Shown here: positions 1-6,030 of the stretch, one piece after another
Numbering within the stretch: the first letter of the stretch is position 1
Layout of the letters: every line of letters starts with the position of its first letter
Assembly: GCA_009704225.1 (NCBI GenBank)
Contig: WLEN01000028.1
Span: forward strand, 1 to 7,850
Reading direction: 5' to 3'
DNA length: 7,850 nt
DNA from: Actinomycetota bacterium
Lineage (GTDB): Bacteria > Actinomycetota > Actinomycetes > Actinomycetales > Microbacteriaceae
The notes under the pieces: generated by a model
The model's database searches: none
What the model was told of the DNA's origin: nothing
Seen by the model: the letters and a program-made list of their open reading frames with translations, nothing else
Made by a program: the position numbers and the translations under genes

Positions 1-12
1 ACGGCGTTTTGT

Positions 13-40
13 CTAAATCATTCACTATTGCAGGATTTAG
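13..40. repeat. 7-bp inverted repeat upstream of the P450 operon, possible operator
   Basis: CTAAATC at 13-19 is the exact reverse complement of GATTTAG at 34-40, with 14 bases between. The right arm directly follows the candidate -35 hexamer at 28-33, so a protein bound here could control the operon. The arms are AT-rich and short, so chance is possible. The window starts only 12 bases upstream, so further operator sequence may be missing. Confidence 0.3.
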
Positions 41-56
41 TAATTGGACATAGAAT
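28..56 (+). promoter_or_regulatory. Candidate sigma-70-type promoter for the P450 operon
   Basis: TTGCAG at 28-33 and TAGAAT at 51-56 are 17 bases apart, the ideal spacing. The -10 matches TATAAT at five of six positions; the -35 is weaker, at three of six. Transcription would start near 62-64 and give a leader of about 45 bases before the ATG at 109. The region is clearly more AT-rich than the genes around it. No mapped start supports this; it is a pattern match only. Confidence 0.4.
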
Positions 57-96
57 TCAGCACAAGATCCATTTGCCACCGAGTCGCTCGAACAAT

Positions 97-100
97 GAGG
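97..100 (+). promoter_or_regulatory. Ribosome binding site that fixes the P450 start
   Basis: GAGG at 97-100 lies eight bases before the ATG at 109. The same frame stays open upstream to a TTG at 28, but that TTG has no comparable site and falls inside the candidate promoter. The ATG at 109 is therefore the better start. Confidence 0.6.
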
Positions 101-108
101 TTCACCTG

Positions 109-1302
109 ATGCCAACCGAAATCGCTGTACCGTATCTGGACATTTCGGATCCGTCCTTTTCGATGCACTCCGAAGCAGTTCGAGACGCTCGCGAACAGCA
201 CTGGTACGCGACGACCAATTATGGGTTCGCCGTACTCCGGCACGAATATGTCAGCATCCTGCTCAAGGACACCCGATTGAGTCAGGGCAGCGGAAAATGG
301 CCGGATCACAACGGGGTTCACTCGGGGTTGTTCCACGATTGGTGGACCAAGTGCCTGTTGGTTCTCGAAGGCGACGACCACCATCGAATCCGTCGCATGC
401 TCAACCCGGCGTTCTCATTCCGCCACATCGAAGCGTACGTTCCGCGATTCGAAAAACTTGCGGAAGAAATCGTAGACGCGATCATCGATAAGGGTGAGTT
501 CGAGTACGTCAACGATTTTGCCGAGCCGTACGCGACCCGCGTGTTGTGCATCCTGACGGGTATCCCCGAAAGTGAATGGCCGACTATCGCCCGCATTTCA
601 AGTTCGATCGGACTTGCCCTCGGAATCACGATCAAGGAAGACCTGCCCGAGATCGAGGCGGCGCTCGCCGAACTTTACGGATACGCTGAAGCGCTCATCG
701 CCGATCGCCAGGCGAACCCGCGCGACGATCTCGTGACGCGTCTCGTTGAAGCGAACCGAGACGGTGACAGCCTGAGCGACGATGAACTGCGCAACGCGCT
801 GTGCCTACTTATCTTTGGAGGGATGGACACGACCCGTAATCAACTGGGGCTCGGTATTCAGACCATGATGCGAAACCCCGACCAATGGGAGCTCCTCGCG
901 AAGAACCCGGAACTCGCTCGGAATGCGGTTGAGGAAGTCATGAGATCCAACCCGACGACCACGTGGGTGACCCGCGAAGCCGTTGTCGATTTCGATTATG
1001 AAGACCTTCACGCACCGGCCGGATCAACCGTTCACTTCTTCACTCAAGTGAGTGGGAACGATCCGGCTGCCTATCCCAACCCTGGAATTGACATCACCGT
1101 GGAACGAGCACCTCACTACGGTTTTGGCGGGGGAATGCATCACTGCCTCGGGCATTTCGTTGCGCGAATGGACATGGCGATTGCGTTTAGGACCCTGTCC
1201 CAGCGAATGACCAACATTCGCGTCAACGGGCAGGATGAATGGATGCCCGATTCGGGCAACACAGGGCCTGTGCATCTTCCGCTCGCGTTCGACAAACGAT
1301 AA
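109..1302 (+). CDS. Cytochrome P450, CYP151-like (probable cyclic secondary amine hydroxylase)
   Basis: This is a complete soluble bacterial P450 of 397 residues, a normal length for the class I type, with no membrane anchor. Visible motifs are the I-helix oxygen-activation motif GGMDTT (237-242), the K-helix ExxR (E276, R279), and the heme loop FGGGMHHCLG (339-348) with C346 as the thiolate ligand. The next gene encodes a ferredoxin, its likely electron donor. From memory, P450 then ferredoxin then a glutamine synthetase-like gene is the order in mycobacterial pip and mor loci, whose CYP151 enzymes attack piperidine, pyrrolidine and morpholine beside the nitrogen, leading to ring opening. 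The P450 family is certain. Substrate and CYP151 membership are inferred from gene order and downstream genes, not from an alignment. The start at 109 is chosen for its ribosome site. No ferredoxin reductase gene is present in the window. Confidence 0.93.
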   Translation: MPTEIAVPYLDISDPSFSMHSEAVRDAREQHWYATTNYGFAVLRHEYVSILLKDTRLSQGSGKWPDHNGVHSGLFHDWWTKCLLVLEGDDHHRIRRMLNPAFSFRHIEAYVPRFEKLAEEIVDAIIDKGEFEYVNDFAEPYATRVLCILTGIPESEWPTIARISSSIGLALGITIKEDLPEIEAALAELYGYAEALIADRQANPRDDLVTRLVEANRDGDSLSDDELRNALCLLIFGGMDTTRNQLGLGIQTMMRNPDQWELLAKNPELARNAVEEVMRSNPTTTWVTREAVVDFDYEDLHAPAGSTVHFFTQVSGNDPAAYPNPGIDITVERAPHYGFGGGMHHCLGHFVARMDMAIAFRTLSQRMTNIRVNGQDEWMPDSGNTGPVHLPLAFDKR

Positions 1303-1328
1303 CCTCAAACAACACCAAGGAGAACACC

Positions 1329-1517
1329 ATGCACGTTTCTGTAGACCGCGCGAAGTGCGACAACCACGGTCAGTGCACCTTCTCAGCGCCGACCGTGTTC
1401 CGGCTTGATGACAAGGGAGTTCTGCAATTCGACGAGAACCCCGACGACTCGTTGCGCGCGGACGTTGACGAGGCCGCCGACGTGTGCCCAATGCAAGCCA
1501 TCCTGGTCACCGACTGA
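1329..1517 (+). CDS. Single-cluster ferredoxin, P450 electron donor
   Basis: A small acidic ferredoxin of 62 residues. The cluster motif is C10-x2-H13-x2-C16 with C53-P54 near the C terminus, so three cysteines plus a histidine where a fourth cysteine would sit in a regular [4Fe-4S] protein. This pattern is typical of actinobacterial ferredoxins encoded beside P450 genes, which usually carry a [3Fe-4S] cluster and pass single electrons from a flavin reductase to the P450. The gene starts 26 bases after the P450 stop, with AAGGAG at 1317-1322 in front of the ATG, so co-transcription is near certain. Whether H13 coordinates iron cannot be told from sequence. Its small size and lack of extra domains argue against any role beyond electron transfer. 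Confidence 0.93.
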   Translation: MHVSVDRAKCDNHGQCTFSAPTVFRLDDKGVLQFDENPDDSLRADVDEAADVCPMQAILVTD

Positions 1518-1546
1518 CCCCGCTTCACCCCATCGAAAACAAGGAC

Positions 1547-1553
1547 AAAGGAG
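1547..1553 (+). promoter_or_regulatory. Ribosome binding site that fixes the glutamine synthetase-like start
   Basis: AAAGGAG lies eight bases before the ATG at 1562. An in-frame ATG at 1484 would add 26 residues, but it lies inside the ferredoxin gene and the added stretch does not look like the family N terminus. This strong site decides for 1562. Confidence 0.75.
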
Positions 1554-1561
1554 TCCCACCA

Positions 1562-2968
1562 ATGGTTGACCAACTCGGAACGAGTGCGCTGACGGACAAC
1601 GACGCGTTCTCTCGCCACCAGGCGTCGAACATGCGACCCGACGTCATCAAAGACCTCGAACAGAAAATCGCTGCCGCCGGCGTCGAATTCATCTATTACA
1701 TGCTTCCCACCATTGGAGCGAAAGTCGTGGCCAAGATGGTGCCCGCACGGCACCTTCGTCGTAACCTCGAAAAGGGCATCGCCCTGCACCGCACGGCGGT
1801 AGCTGACCTGCAATCGACACGCGAGGGCGAACTCATCGGCGGCGGAATCGGTGCGCGAGAAATGATTGCGCTACCTGACCCGGACACGTTCGTCGTCTTG
1901 CCGTGGGACACGTCGGTGGCCCGAATGCTTTGTCTCGCTTACGAACCGATGCATTTCGCCGAGGTCGGCGGACGCCCGCTACAAACTGACTCGCGCGGTT
2001 TGCTGATCCGTGCACACCACGATTTCACCGCCCGCACGGGTTACGAGGTTCGCAGTGGCACCGAGCCCGAAATGATGTGGACCGGACCGGGACTTGAGGT
2101 CATCAAAAAGGAAGGTTCAAGCCCCGCCTACCAGGTCGAAAACCTCGAACGCATGCGCCCGATTTTCAAGCAGGTCGTTCGCTACGCGCAAGCGTTTGGT
2201 CTCGACATGATTGAGGGTGACTACGAGGACGACGGACAATTGGAACTCAACTGGATGTACGACCGGGTCGAACTCACCTCGGATCGACTCGTGACCTACC
2301 GTCAGATTTGCAAGCAAGTCGCGCGCGAACAGGGTGTCACGGCGTCGTTCATGCCCAAGCCGTTCAACGGATTGATGGGTAACGGTTGCCACCACAACCT
2401 CTCGTTGTGGAAAGACGGTGCAAACGCGTGTGTCGAGCCCGGCAACACGCAGATTCACTTGTCGGAGGTGGGCCGCTGGGCGGTCGGTGGAATGCTCACC
2501 CACGCCGCCGACTCGACCGTCATCATGGCGAGCACCGTCAACTCGTATAAGCGTTTCTGGGACGCCGGTCAGTTCGCGCCGAGCTCGCCCTCGTGGGGGT
2601 TGGATTCCCGCGCGGGAATGATTCGCATCTCGTCGATCGGGCGAATGGAGTACCGCCAGCCCGACTCGAGTGTGAATCCATATCTCTCCCACACGGCGCT
2701 TCTTGCGTCGATCGAGGACGGTTTGGAACGAAAGATCAATTCGGGGGATCCCCTCACGGATGAGAAGGCGAAGGTCGTGAAGTTTGACCTGATGCCCATG
2801 ACACTAGGAGACGCCATCGTGCAATTCGAAGGAAGTGCCCTTTTGAAGAAAGCATTCCCAGCGGAATTGCGGAATGTCTTCATCGACCTCAAGAAAGACG
2901 AGTGGGCCCGTTATTGCGGGGTCATCACCGAATGGGAATTCGCACAGTACTGGGAGACCCTCCCGTGA
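1562..2968 (+). CDS. Glutamine synthetase family ligase, GlnT/GmaS-like (probable gamma-glutamylation of an amine)
   Basis: A 468-residue member of the glutamine synthetase superfamily, which couples ATP to amide formation on the gamma-carboxylate of glutamate. Visible motifs are the metal-binding E168-P-E170, the stretch DYEDDGQLELN (220-230), the ATP-site block MPKPF...GNGCHHNLSLW with H277 and H278, NSYKR (327-331), and the RMEYR motif with E363 and R365. The DYED...GQ loop and the CHHN sequence resemble the GlnT/GmaS branch, as I recall it, rather than ordinary GlnA. Some members of that branch use amines in place of ammonia. The neighbouring PuuD-like hydrolase, which removes gamma-glutamyl groups, supports an amine substrate as in PuuA. 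The acceptor is inferred to be the open-chain product of the P450 step. It starts 44 bases after the ferredoxin, and its stop overlaps the next start as GTGA. A role in ammonia assimilation is possible but less likely here. Confidence 0.9.
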   Translation: MVDQLGTSALTDNDAFSRHQASNMRPDVIKDLEQKIAAAGVEFIYYMLPTIGAKVVAKMVPARHLRRNLEKGIALHRTAVADLQSTREGELIGGGIGAREMIALPDPDTFVVLPWDTSVARMLCLAYEPMHFAEVGGRPLQTDSRGLLIRAHHDFTARTGYEVRSGTEPEMMWTGPGLEVIKKEGSSPAYQVENLERMRPIFKQVVRYAQAFGLDMIEGDYEDDGQLELNWMYDRVELTSDRLVTYRQICKQVAREQGVTASFMPKPFNGLMGNGCHHNLSLWKDGANACVEPGNTQIHLSEVGRWAVGGMLTHAADSTVIMASTVNSYKRFWDAGQFAPSSPSWGLDSRAGMIRISSIGRMEYRQPDSSVNPYLSHTALLASIEDGLERKINSGDPLTDEKAKVVKFDLMPMTLGDAIVQFEGSALLKKAFPAELRNVFIDLKKDEWARYCGVITEWEFAQYWETLP

Positions 2969-3663
2969 GCGCCGCGCTTCGCCTGGCGTGCATCGACGCC
3001 GATGCGCCACCGCTGTTCAACCTCAGCCCGGATGGGATTGTTCGCACGGGGTATGAACCCGCGGCGGCCGACCTCGTCGCGAGTGTGATGGGACGCGAGA
3101 TTGAGTGGGTCATAACCGGCTGGGACAACATGATTCCGATGGTTCAACGCGGTGAAGTGGACGCGGTCTGGTGTGGGCAGGGAATGATTCCCGAACGCAT
3201 CGCACTCGTGGACTTCACGCAGCCTTACGCGGTGTTTAACGAGACCGTGTTGGTTCGCGCCGATGATCCCGCCCGGTCGAACACCACCATGAACGGATAC
3301 AAGGTGGGCGCGATTGCGGGAAGCGCCAACCTCAAGGTCGCACAGACTATCGTTGGCGCCGAGATCGTCGAATTCACGGGCCCAAGTGTCTTCGAAGACA
3401 TGATTGCGGCACTCCGAACGGGATCCGTCGATGCCTTTGTTGACGACGACGTCGTCATGATCCCCCTGGCCGACAACGATCCAGATTTCGTCGTGGCCTT
3501 CACTGCCGAAACCCGAAACCCGTGGGGTATCGGTGTCCAGAAGGGCAACGCGGAGCTGTTGGGGGAACTCAATCGCGCGCTCGATACGGTCATCGCCGAC
3601 GGCCGCCTTGCGGCAGTTTGGAGCACCTGGATGCCGGATTTGGCTTTCCCTCTGGCAAAATAG
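2965..3663 (+). CDS. Family 3 solute-binding protein fold without a signal peptide (probable cytoplasmic ligand-binding protein)
   Basis: A 232-residue protein covering the whole periplasmic amino-acid-binding fold (SBP family 3). The first strand begins at about residue 5. It is followed by GYEPAAADL (29-37), the W53 region, GEVDAVW (63-69) and PERIALVDFTQPY (76-88). R78 aligns with the arginine that grips the ligand carboxylate in amino-acid-binding relatives. In exported relatives a signal peptide or lipobox precedes the first strand; here only about four residues do. The GTG start overlaps the previous stop by four bases (GTGA) and has GGGAG at 2952-2956, so translation is coupled and a hidden upstream leader is unlikely: extending the frame would read through the end of the synthetase gene. 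No permease or ATPase gene is nearby. It may hold or sense a pathway intermediate, or form part of an enzyme complex. The fold is clear; the role is unknown. Confidence 0.82.
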   Translation: MSAALRLACIDADAPPLFNLSPDGIVRTGYEPAAADLVASVMGREIEWVITGWDNMIPMVQRGEVDAVWCGQGMIPERIALVDFTQPYAVFNETVLVRADDPARSNTTMNGYKVGAIAGSANLKVAQTIVGAEIVEFTGPSVFEDMIAALRTGSVDAFVDDDVVMIPLADNDPDFVVAFTAETRNPWGIGVQKGNAELLGELNRALDTVIADGRLAAVWSTWMPDLAFPLAK

Positions 3664-3668
3664 AGTCC

Positions 3669-4463
3669 ATGAGTCACAACATCACACTGAGCGACGTCAT
3701 GCCCGAGAGCAACGCGTCGATGCCCAGCGATGCGCCGACCGTTGCGGTTGTCGTGTCACTGAATATCCCCCAAATGACGGATGAGGTTGCTGGGCTTGTC
3801 GTTCGATTCACTCGTGTCGCACTGACCGAACTGAACGATGTTGGGGCAAAAATCGTGTTGTTGGATTCCAGCAAGTCGCCTCTCGACCCGGCGGCAATCG
3901 CCGACCTCGCTGACGGGGTTTTGTTCTTGGGCGGTGGAGACGTCGACGCACGAATCTACGGCCACACCGAACCAGTGAACCATGAGTACGGGGTCGATCG
4001 CGCGGCGGACGACTACTGCATCGACATCATCAAGGCCACGATCGAACGCGACGCTCCGTTGCTGTGCATCTGTCGCGGATCGCAGCTGCTCAATGTGGCT
4101 CTGGGCGGTGACCTCATTCCCGACATCGAGAACTACCACCCGCACCGAGGTGGTTCAGGCGACCCGATGTTCAAGGACGAACCCGTCATCCTCGAACCGG
4201 GCAGCAAGACTCACGAGATTTTTGGGCGCGAACGCGTCGCGGTTCGCTCGGGGCACCACCAGGCCGTCAATCGCGTGGCGGAGGGCCTTGTCGTTAGCGC
4301 TCGTGCCGAGGACGGAGTCGTCGAGGGGACAGAAATGCCGTCGGCGCGGTGGGTTGTCGGAGTCCAGTGGCACCCCGAAGACGATGACGGTTCAGCATCC
4401 GATCGTCGTGCCCTGTTTCAGGCATTCGTTGACCAAACGAAACTCGTTCGGACCACGCGCTAG
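3669..4463 (+). CDS. Class I glutamine amidotransferase-like gamma-glutamyl hydrolase (PuuD-like, peptidase C26)
   Basis: A 264-residue protein of the PuuD family, which hydrolyses gamma-glutamyl-GABA to glutamate and GABA in putrescine breakdown. The nucleophile elbow is CICRGSQ with C135. The other triad residues lie in the GVQWHPE motif, H235 and E237. FLGGGDVDARIYG (86-98) matches the family's substrate-side loop, where PuuD relatives usually read GGxDVxPxxY. Synthase partner domains are absent, as expected for a stand-alone hydrolase. The start is five bases after the previous stop, so this is the last gene of the operon. The first ATG has no good ribosome site; a second in-frame ATG at 3720 (residue 18) is possible, since conserved sequence begins near residue 23. 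With the ligase and aldehyde dehydrogenase it completes a gamma-glutamyl protect, oxidise and release sequence. The exact glutamyl substrate is inferred. Confidence 0.9.
   Translation: MSHNITLSDVMPESNASMPSDAPTVAVVVSLNIPQMTDEVAGLVVRFTRVALTELNDVGAKIVLLDSSKSPLDPAAIADLADGVLFLGGGDVDARIYGHTEPVNHEYGVDRAADDYCIDIIKATIERDAPLLCICRGSQLLNVALGGDLIPDIENYHPHRGGSGDPMFKDEPVILEPGSKTHEIFGRERVAVRSGHHQAVNRVAEGLVVSARAEDGVVEGTEMPSARWVVGVQWHPEDDDGSASDRRALFQAFVDQTKLVRTTR
4460..4463. other. Convergent stop codons sharing CTAG
   Basis: The rightward hydrolase gene stops with TAG at 4461-4463. The leftward Cache gene stops with TAG read from 4462 to 4460. The palindromic CTAG supplies both, so the two operons overlap by four bases with no room for a terminator between them. 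I found no convincing hairpin followed by a T run on either side. Confidence 0.9.
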
Positions 4464-5185
4464 TAATTCTTGTCTCGCGGCGTTGCCACGAGTTGAAAGC
4501 CGAGTGCTGGCCCAGGAATTTCCCGTCGGATAGAACCCTTTGGCAATGCGCCGACTCGGTTTCCCACAAGAAAACGACCCGAGTTTCCCACGACGATTCG
4601 ATCGAATTTTGATACGAGTGCGGCGTCCCCAGGGATAGTGCGCAAAATCGGCATGACTATGGTCTCCAATTCCCGCACCTCCGTGTCACATCCCGCGGTA
4701 CCGATGAGCACGCCATCCAATGACAAGGGAACCATCGCGGTCAGAATGTACTTGTCCATTCCCGCATAGTCGAGGTAAGGGCCTTGAATTGCTGGCTTTC
4801 CGGTCGACACCACTTCGGCGAACCACTCGTAGGTCACAAAATCATAGAAACCAGGGTCATTGGGCGAAAGGTTGAATACGAGGCGATTTGTCGAGCCGGC
4901 GTCGCTTCGACGCCACCACTCAACTGCTCCAACATTATTGTCAACGATGTTAGGACCGAGAACGATTCCGGCGGCCATGGGAATCGCGTGTCGTGCCAGA
5001 AAGGCAGCGGTGGCCGGTTGGATAGCGCGCAGATGGCGCTCCAACAATTTACCCCTCGTCCCACGTGCATCGCGAAGATTGTGTTCGCACGCCAACGCCA
5101 AGACGTCCAAGTCACGATAGACCGCGGCGTACCAATCACCAATTGCGTTACTCGCGCGCTCTACTTCACCGCGCATGTCATTCAT
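4460..5185 (-). CDS. Soluble Cache-domain sensor-like protein
   Basis: About 241 residues. The N-terminal part is probably helical. The middle and C-terminal parts resemble the Cache sensor fold: YEWF (119-122), GPYLD (135-139), VPL (152-154) and the GTAGCD strand ending in D167, followed by a second PAS-like section with VVGNSGRF. Cache domains usually sit outside the membrane in chemoreceptors and histidine kinases and bind amines, amino acids or carboxylates. Here there is no signal peptide, no membrane segment and no output domain, so the protein is predicted to be cytoplasmic. The ATG at 5185 overlaps the regulator's stop by eight bases, which suggests translational coupling and a shared job, perhaps as a ligand-binding partner of the regulator. 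A second ATG at 5176 is also possible; an ATG at 5260 would overlap the regulator far more. Domain assignment rests on motif recognition. Confidence 0.68.
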   Translation of the reverse strand: MNDMRGEVERASNAIGDWYAAVYRDLDVLALACEHNLRDARGTRGKLLERHLRAIQPATAAFLARHAIPMAAGIVLGPNIVDNNVGAVEWWRRSDAGSTNRLVFNLSPNDPGFYDFVTYEWFAEVVSTGKPAIQGPYLDYAGMDKYILTAMVPLSLDGVLIGTAGCDTEVRELETIVMPILRTIPGDAALVSKFDRIVVGNSGRFLVGNRVGALPKGSIRREIPGPALGFQLVATPRDKNY

Positions 5186-5936
5186 CTGTTGGTCCAATCG
5201 GATACAACGTATCGAGTCGGGCGGCAACGAGTCGATAAAAATCGCGCGAGATGTGTTCACGAATTGCCCGTTGAGCAGCGACCAGATTTCCCTCTCGAAG
5301 TGCCGTCACAATGGCAAGGTGGTCGTTCATCGTCCATTGTTTATCGGACTCGACCGCGAGGACGGTCCACATGATCTCAATCGATTCGGTCAACAAGCGC
5401 ATCTGTGTCGCCAATAGACGTTCCGATTGGGAGAGCACGGCAAGTTCAGCTTGGAATCTAGTATCAGCGCGCAAACAGGACTCGGTCGTTGTCGCTTCGC
5501 CCATGGTGCGCGCAATTCGTTCGAGGCGGTCGATGTCGTGGGGGAATGCTCGCTCGATGGCCAGTTGTGCGGCGGCGAGTGCGGTGGCCAATTGCTCGTC
5601 TTCCATATCCCGCAACTCCGCCATGGACAATCCCAACAATCTCTGACGAAGCGCGTCGATATTCGTGCGAGGGTAGCCAATGATGAACGTACCGCCACTT
5701 CGCCCGCGTCTCGTTTCGATGATTCCTCTGTCGCGTAACTCTTGAAGAGCGTCTCTCACCGTGGCAGTCGCGACACCGAACATGGCCGTCAACTGATTCT
5801 CGACGGGTAGTTGATCTCCTCGACGGAGAAGTCCGAGAGAGATTGCCGTCGACAGACGGTCGACAATCGCCTCGGCCCGCAGGACGTCCGGGAGAGGCCG
5901 AAAAACCTGTGAGTGAACACCACTCAAATCGCCCAC
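5178..5936 (-). CDS. GntR-family regulator, FadR subfamily (FCD domain)
   Basis: A 252-residue transcription factor. The N-terminal winged helix (about 14-85) shows GDQLPVENQLTAMFGV, then TVRDALQELRDRGIIETRRG, a textbook GntR reading head. The C-terminal helical part (about 100-235) fits the FCD ligand-binding domain. Of its usual metal ligands, D157, H205 and H227 are visible, but the histidine of the D-x2-F-H motif is Q161. The family usually represses catabolic genes until an acid or amine-derived ligand binds. PipR of mycobacterial piperidine loci is also GntR-type, as I recall. The start is uncertain. GTG at 5936 has a GAGG four bases upstream and puts the DNA-binding domain at a normal distance. 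TTG at 5927 is possible. TTG at 6023 would run through both dyads of the spacer and is unlikely. It lies divergent to the aldehyde dehydrogenase gene, its probable target. Confidence 0.88.
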   Translation of the reverse strand: MGDLSGVHSQVFRPLPDVLRAEAIVDRLSTAISLGLLRRGDQLPVENQLTAMFGVATATVRDALQELRDRGIIETRRGRSGGTFIIGYPRTNIDALRQRLLGLSMAELRDMEDEQLATALAAAQLAIERAFPHDIDRLERIARTMGEATTTESCLRADTRFQAELAVLSQSERLLATQMRLLTESIEIMWTVLAVESDKQWTMNDHLAIVTALREGNLVAAQRAIREHISRDFYRLVAARLDTLYPIGPTDE

Positions 5937-5940
5937 GGAA

Positions 5941-5946
5941 CCTCGC
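5941..5946 (-). promoter_or_regulatory. Probable ribosome binding site of the regulator
   Basis: On the minus strand GCGAGG ends four bases before the GTG at 5936. The spacing is short, which leaves some doubt, but no better site stands before any other possible start. It supports a start well inside the longest open frame. Confidence 0.4.
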
Positions 5947-5980
5947 TTCGTTTGAACACTCTCAGTTACGATACTGCGAT

Positions 5981-5998
5981 TTGTTTGACGATAAACAA
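5981..5998. promoter_or_regulatory. Candidate GntR/FadR-type operator, TTGT-N10-ACAA dyad
   Basis: TTGTTT at 5981-5986 and AAACAA at 5993-5998 form an inverted repeat with a six-base spacer. The left portion, 5981-5991, also fits the pattern t-n-GT-n3-AC-n-a described for FadR-subfamily operators. It lies between the divergent regulator and aldehyde dehydrogenase genes, where an autoregulatory site is expected. Binding is inferred; a short AT-rich dyad can arise by chance. Confidence 0.45.
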
Positions 5999-6002
5999 TT
6001 TT

Positions 6003-6027
6003 TTCATTGTCGATGAACGACAATGAA
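6003..6027. promoter_or_regulatory. 25-bp perfect palindrome, candidate operator or leader hairpin
   Basis: TTCATTGTCG at 6003-6012 and CGACAATGAA at 6018-6027 are exact reverse complements around a five-base spacer ATGAA. All ten pairs match, which is unlikely by chance in a 94-bp spacer. It ends three bases before the ATG at 6031. It contains a TTGT-N9-ACAA core like the dyad at 5981-5998, and the two centres are about 25 bases apart. As DNA it would suit a dimeric GntR protein; as RNA it could form a hairpin against the dehydrogenase start. Confidence 0.6.
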
Positions 6028-6030
6028 TGT

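Noticed and set aside
28..108. N-terminal extension of the P450 from a TTG at 28
   Set aside because: No ribosome site precedes the TTG, it overlaps the candidate promoter, and the ATG at 109 has GAGG at good spacing.
1024..1491. A 155-codon minus-strand open frame across the P450 and ferredoxin genes
   Set aside because: Its arginine-rich translation has no recognisable motif and mirrors two well-supported genes on the plus strand.
1484..1561. Extended start of the ligase from an ATG at 1484
   Set aside because: It lies within the ferredoxin gene, and a strong AAAGGAG fixes the start at 1562.
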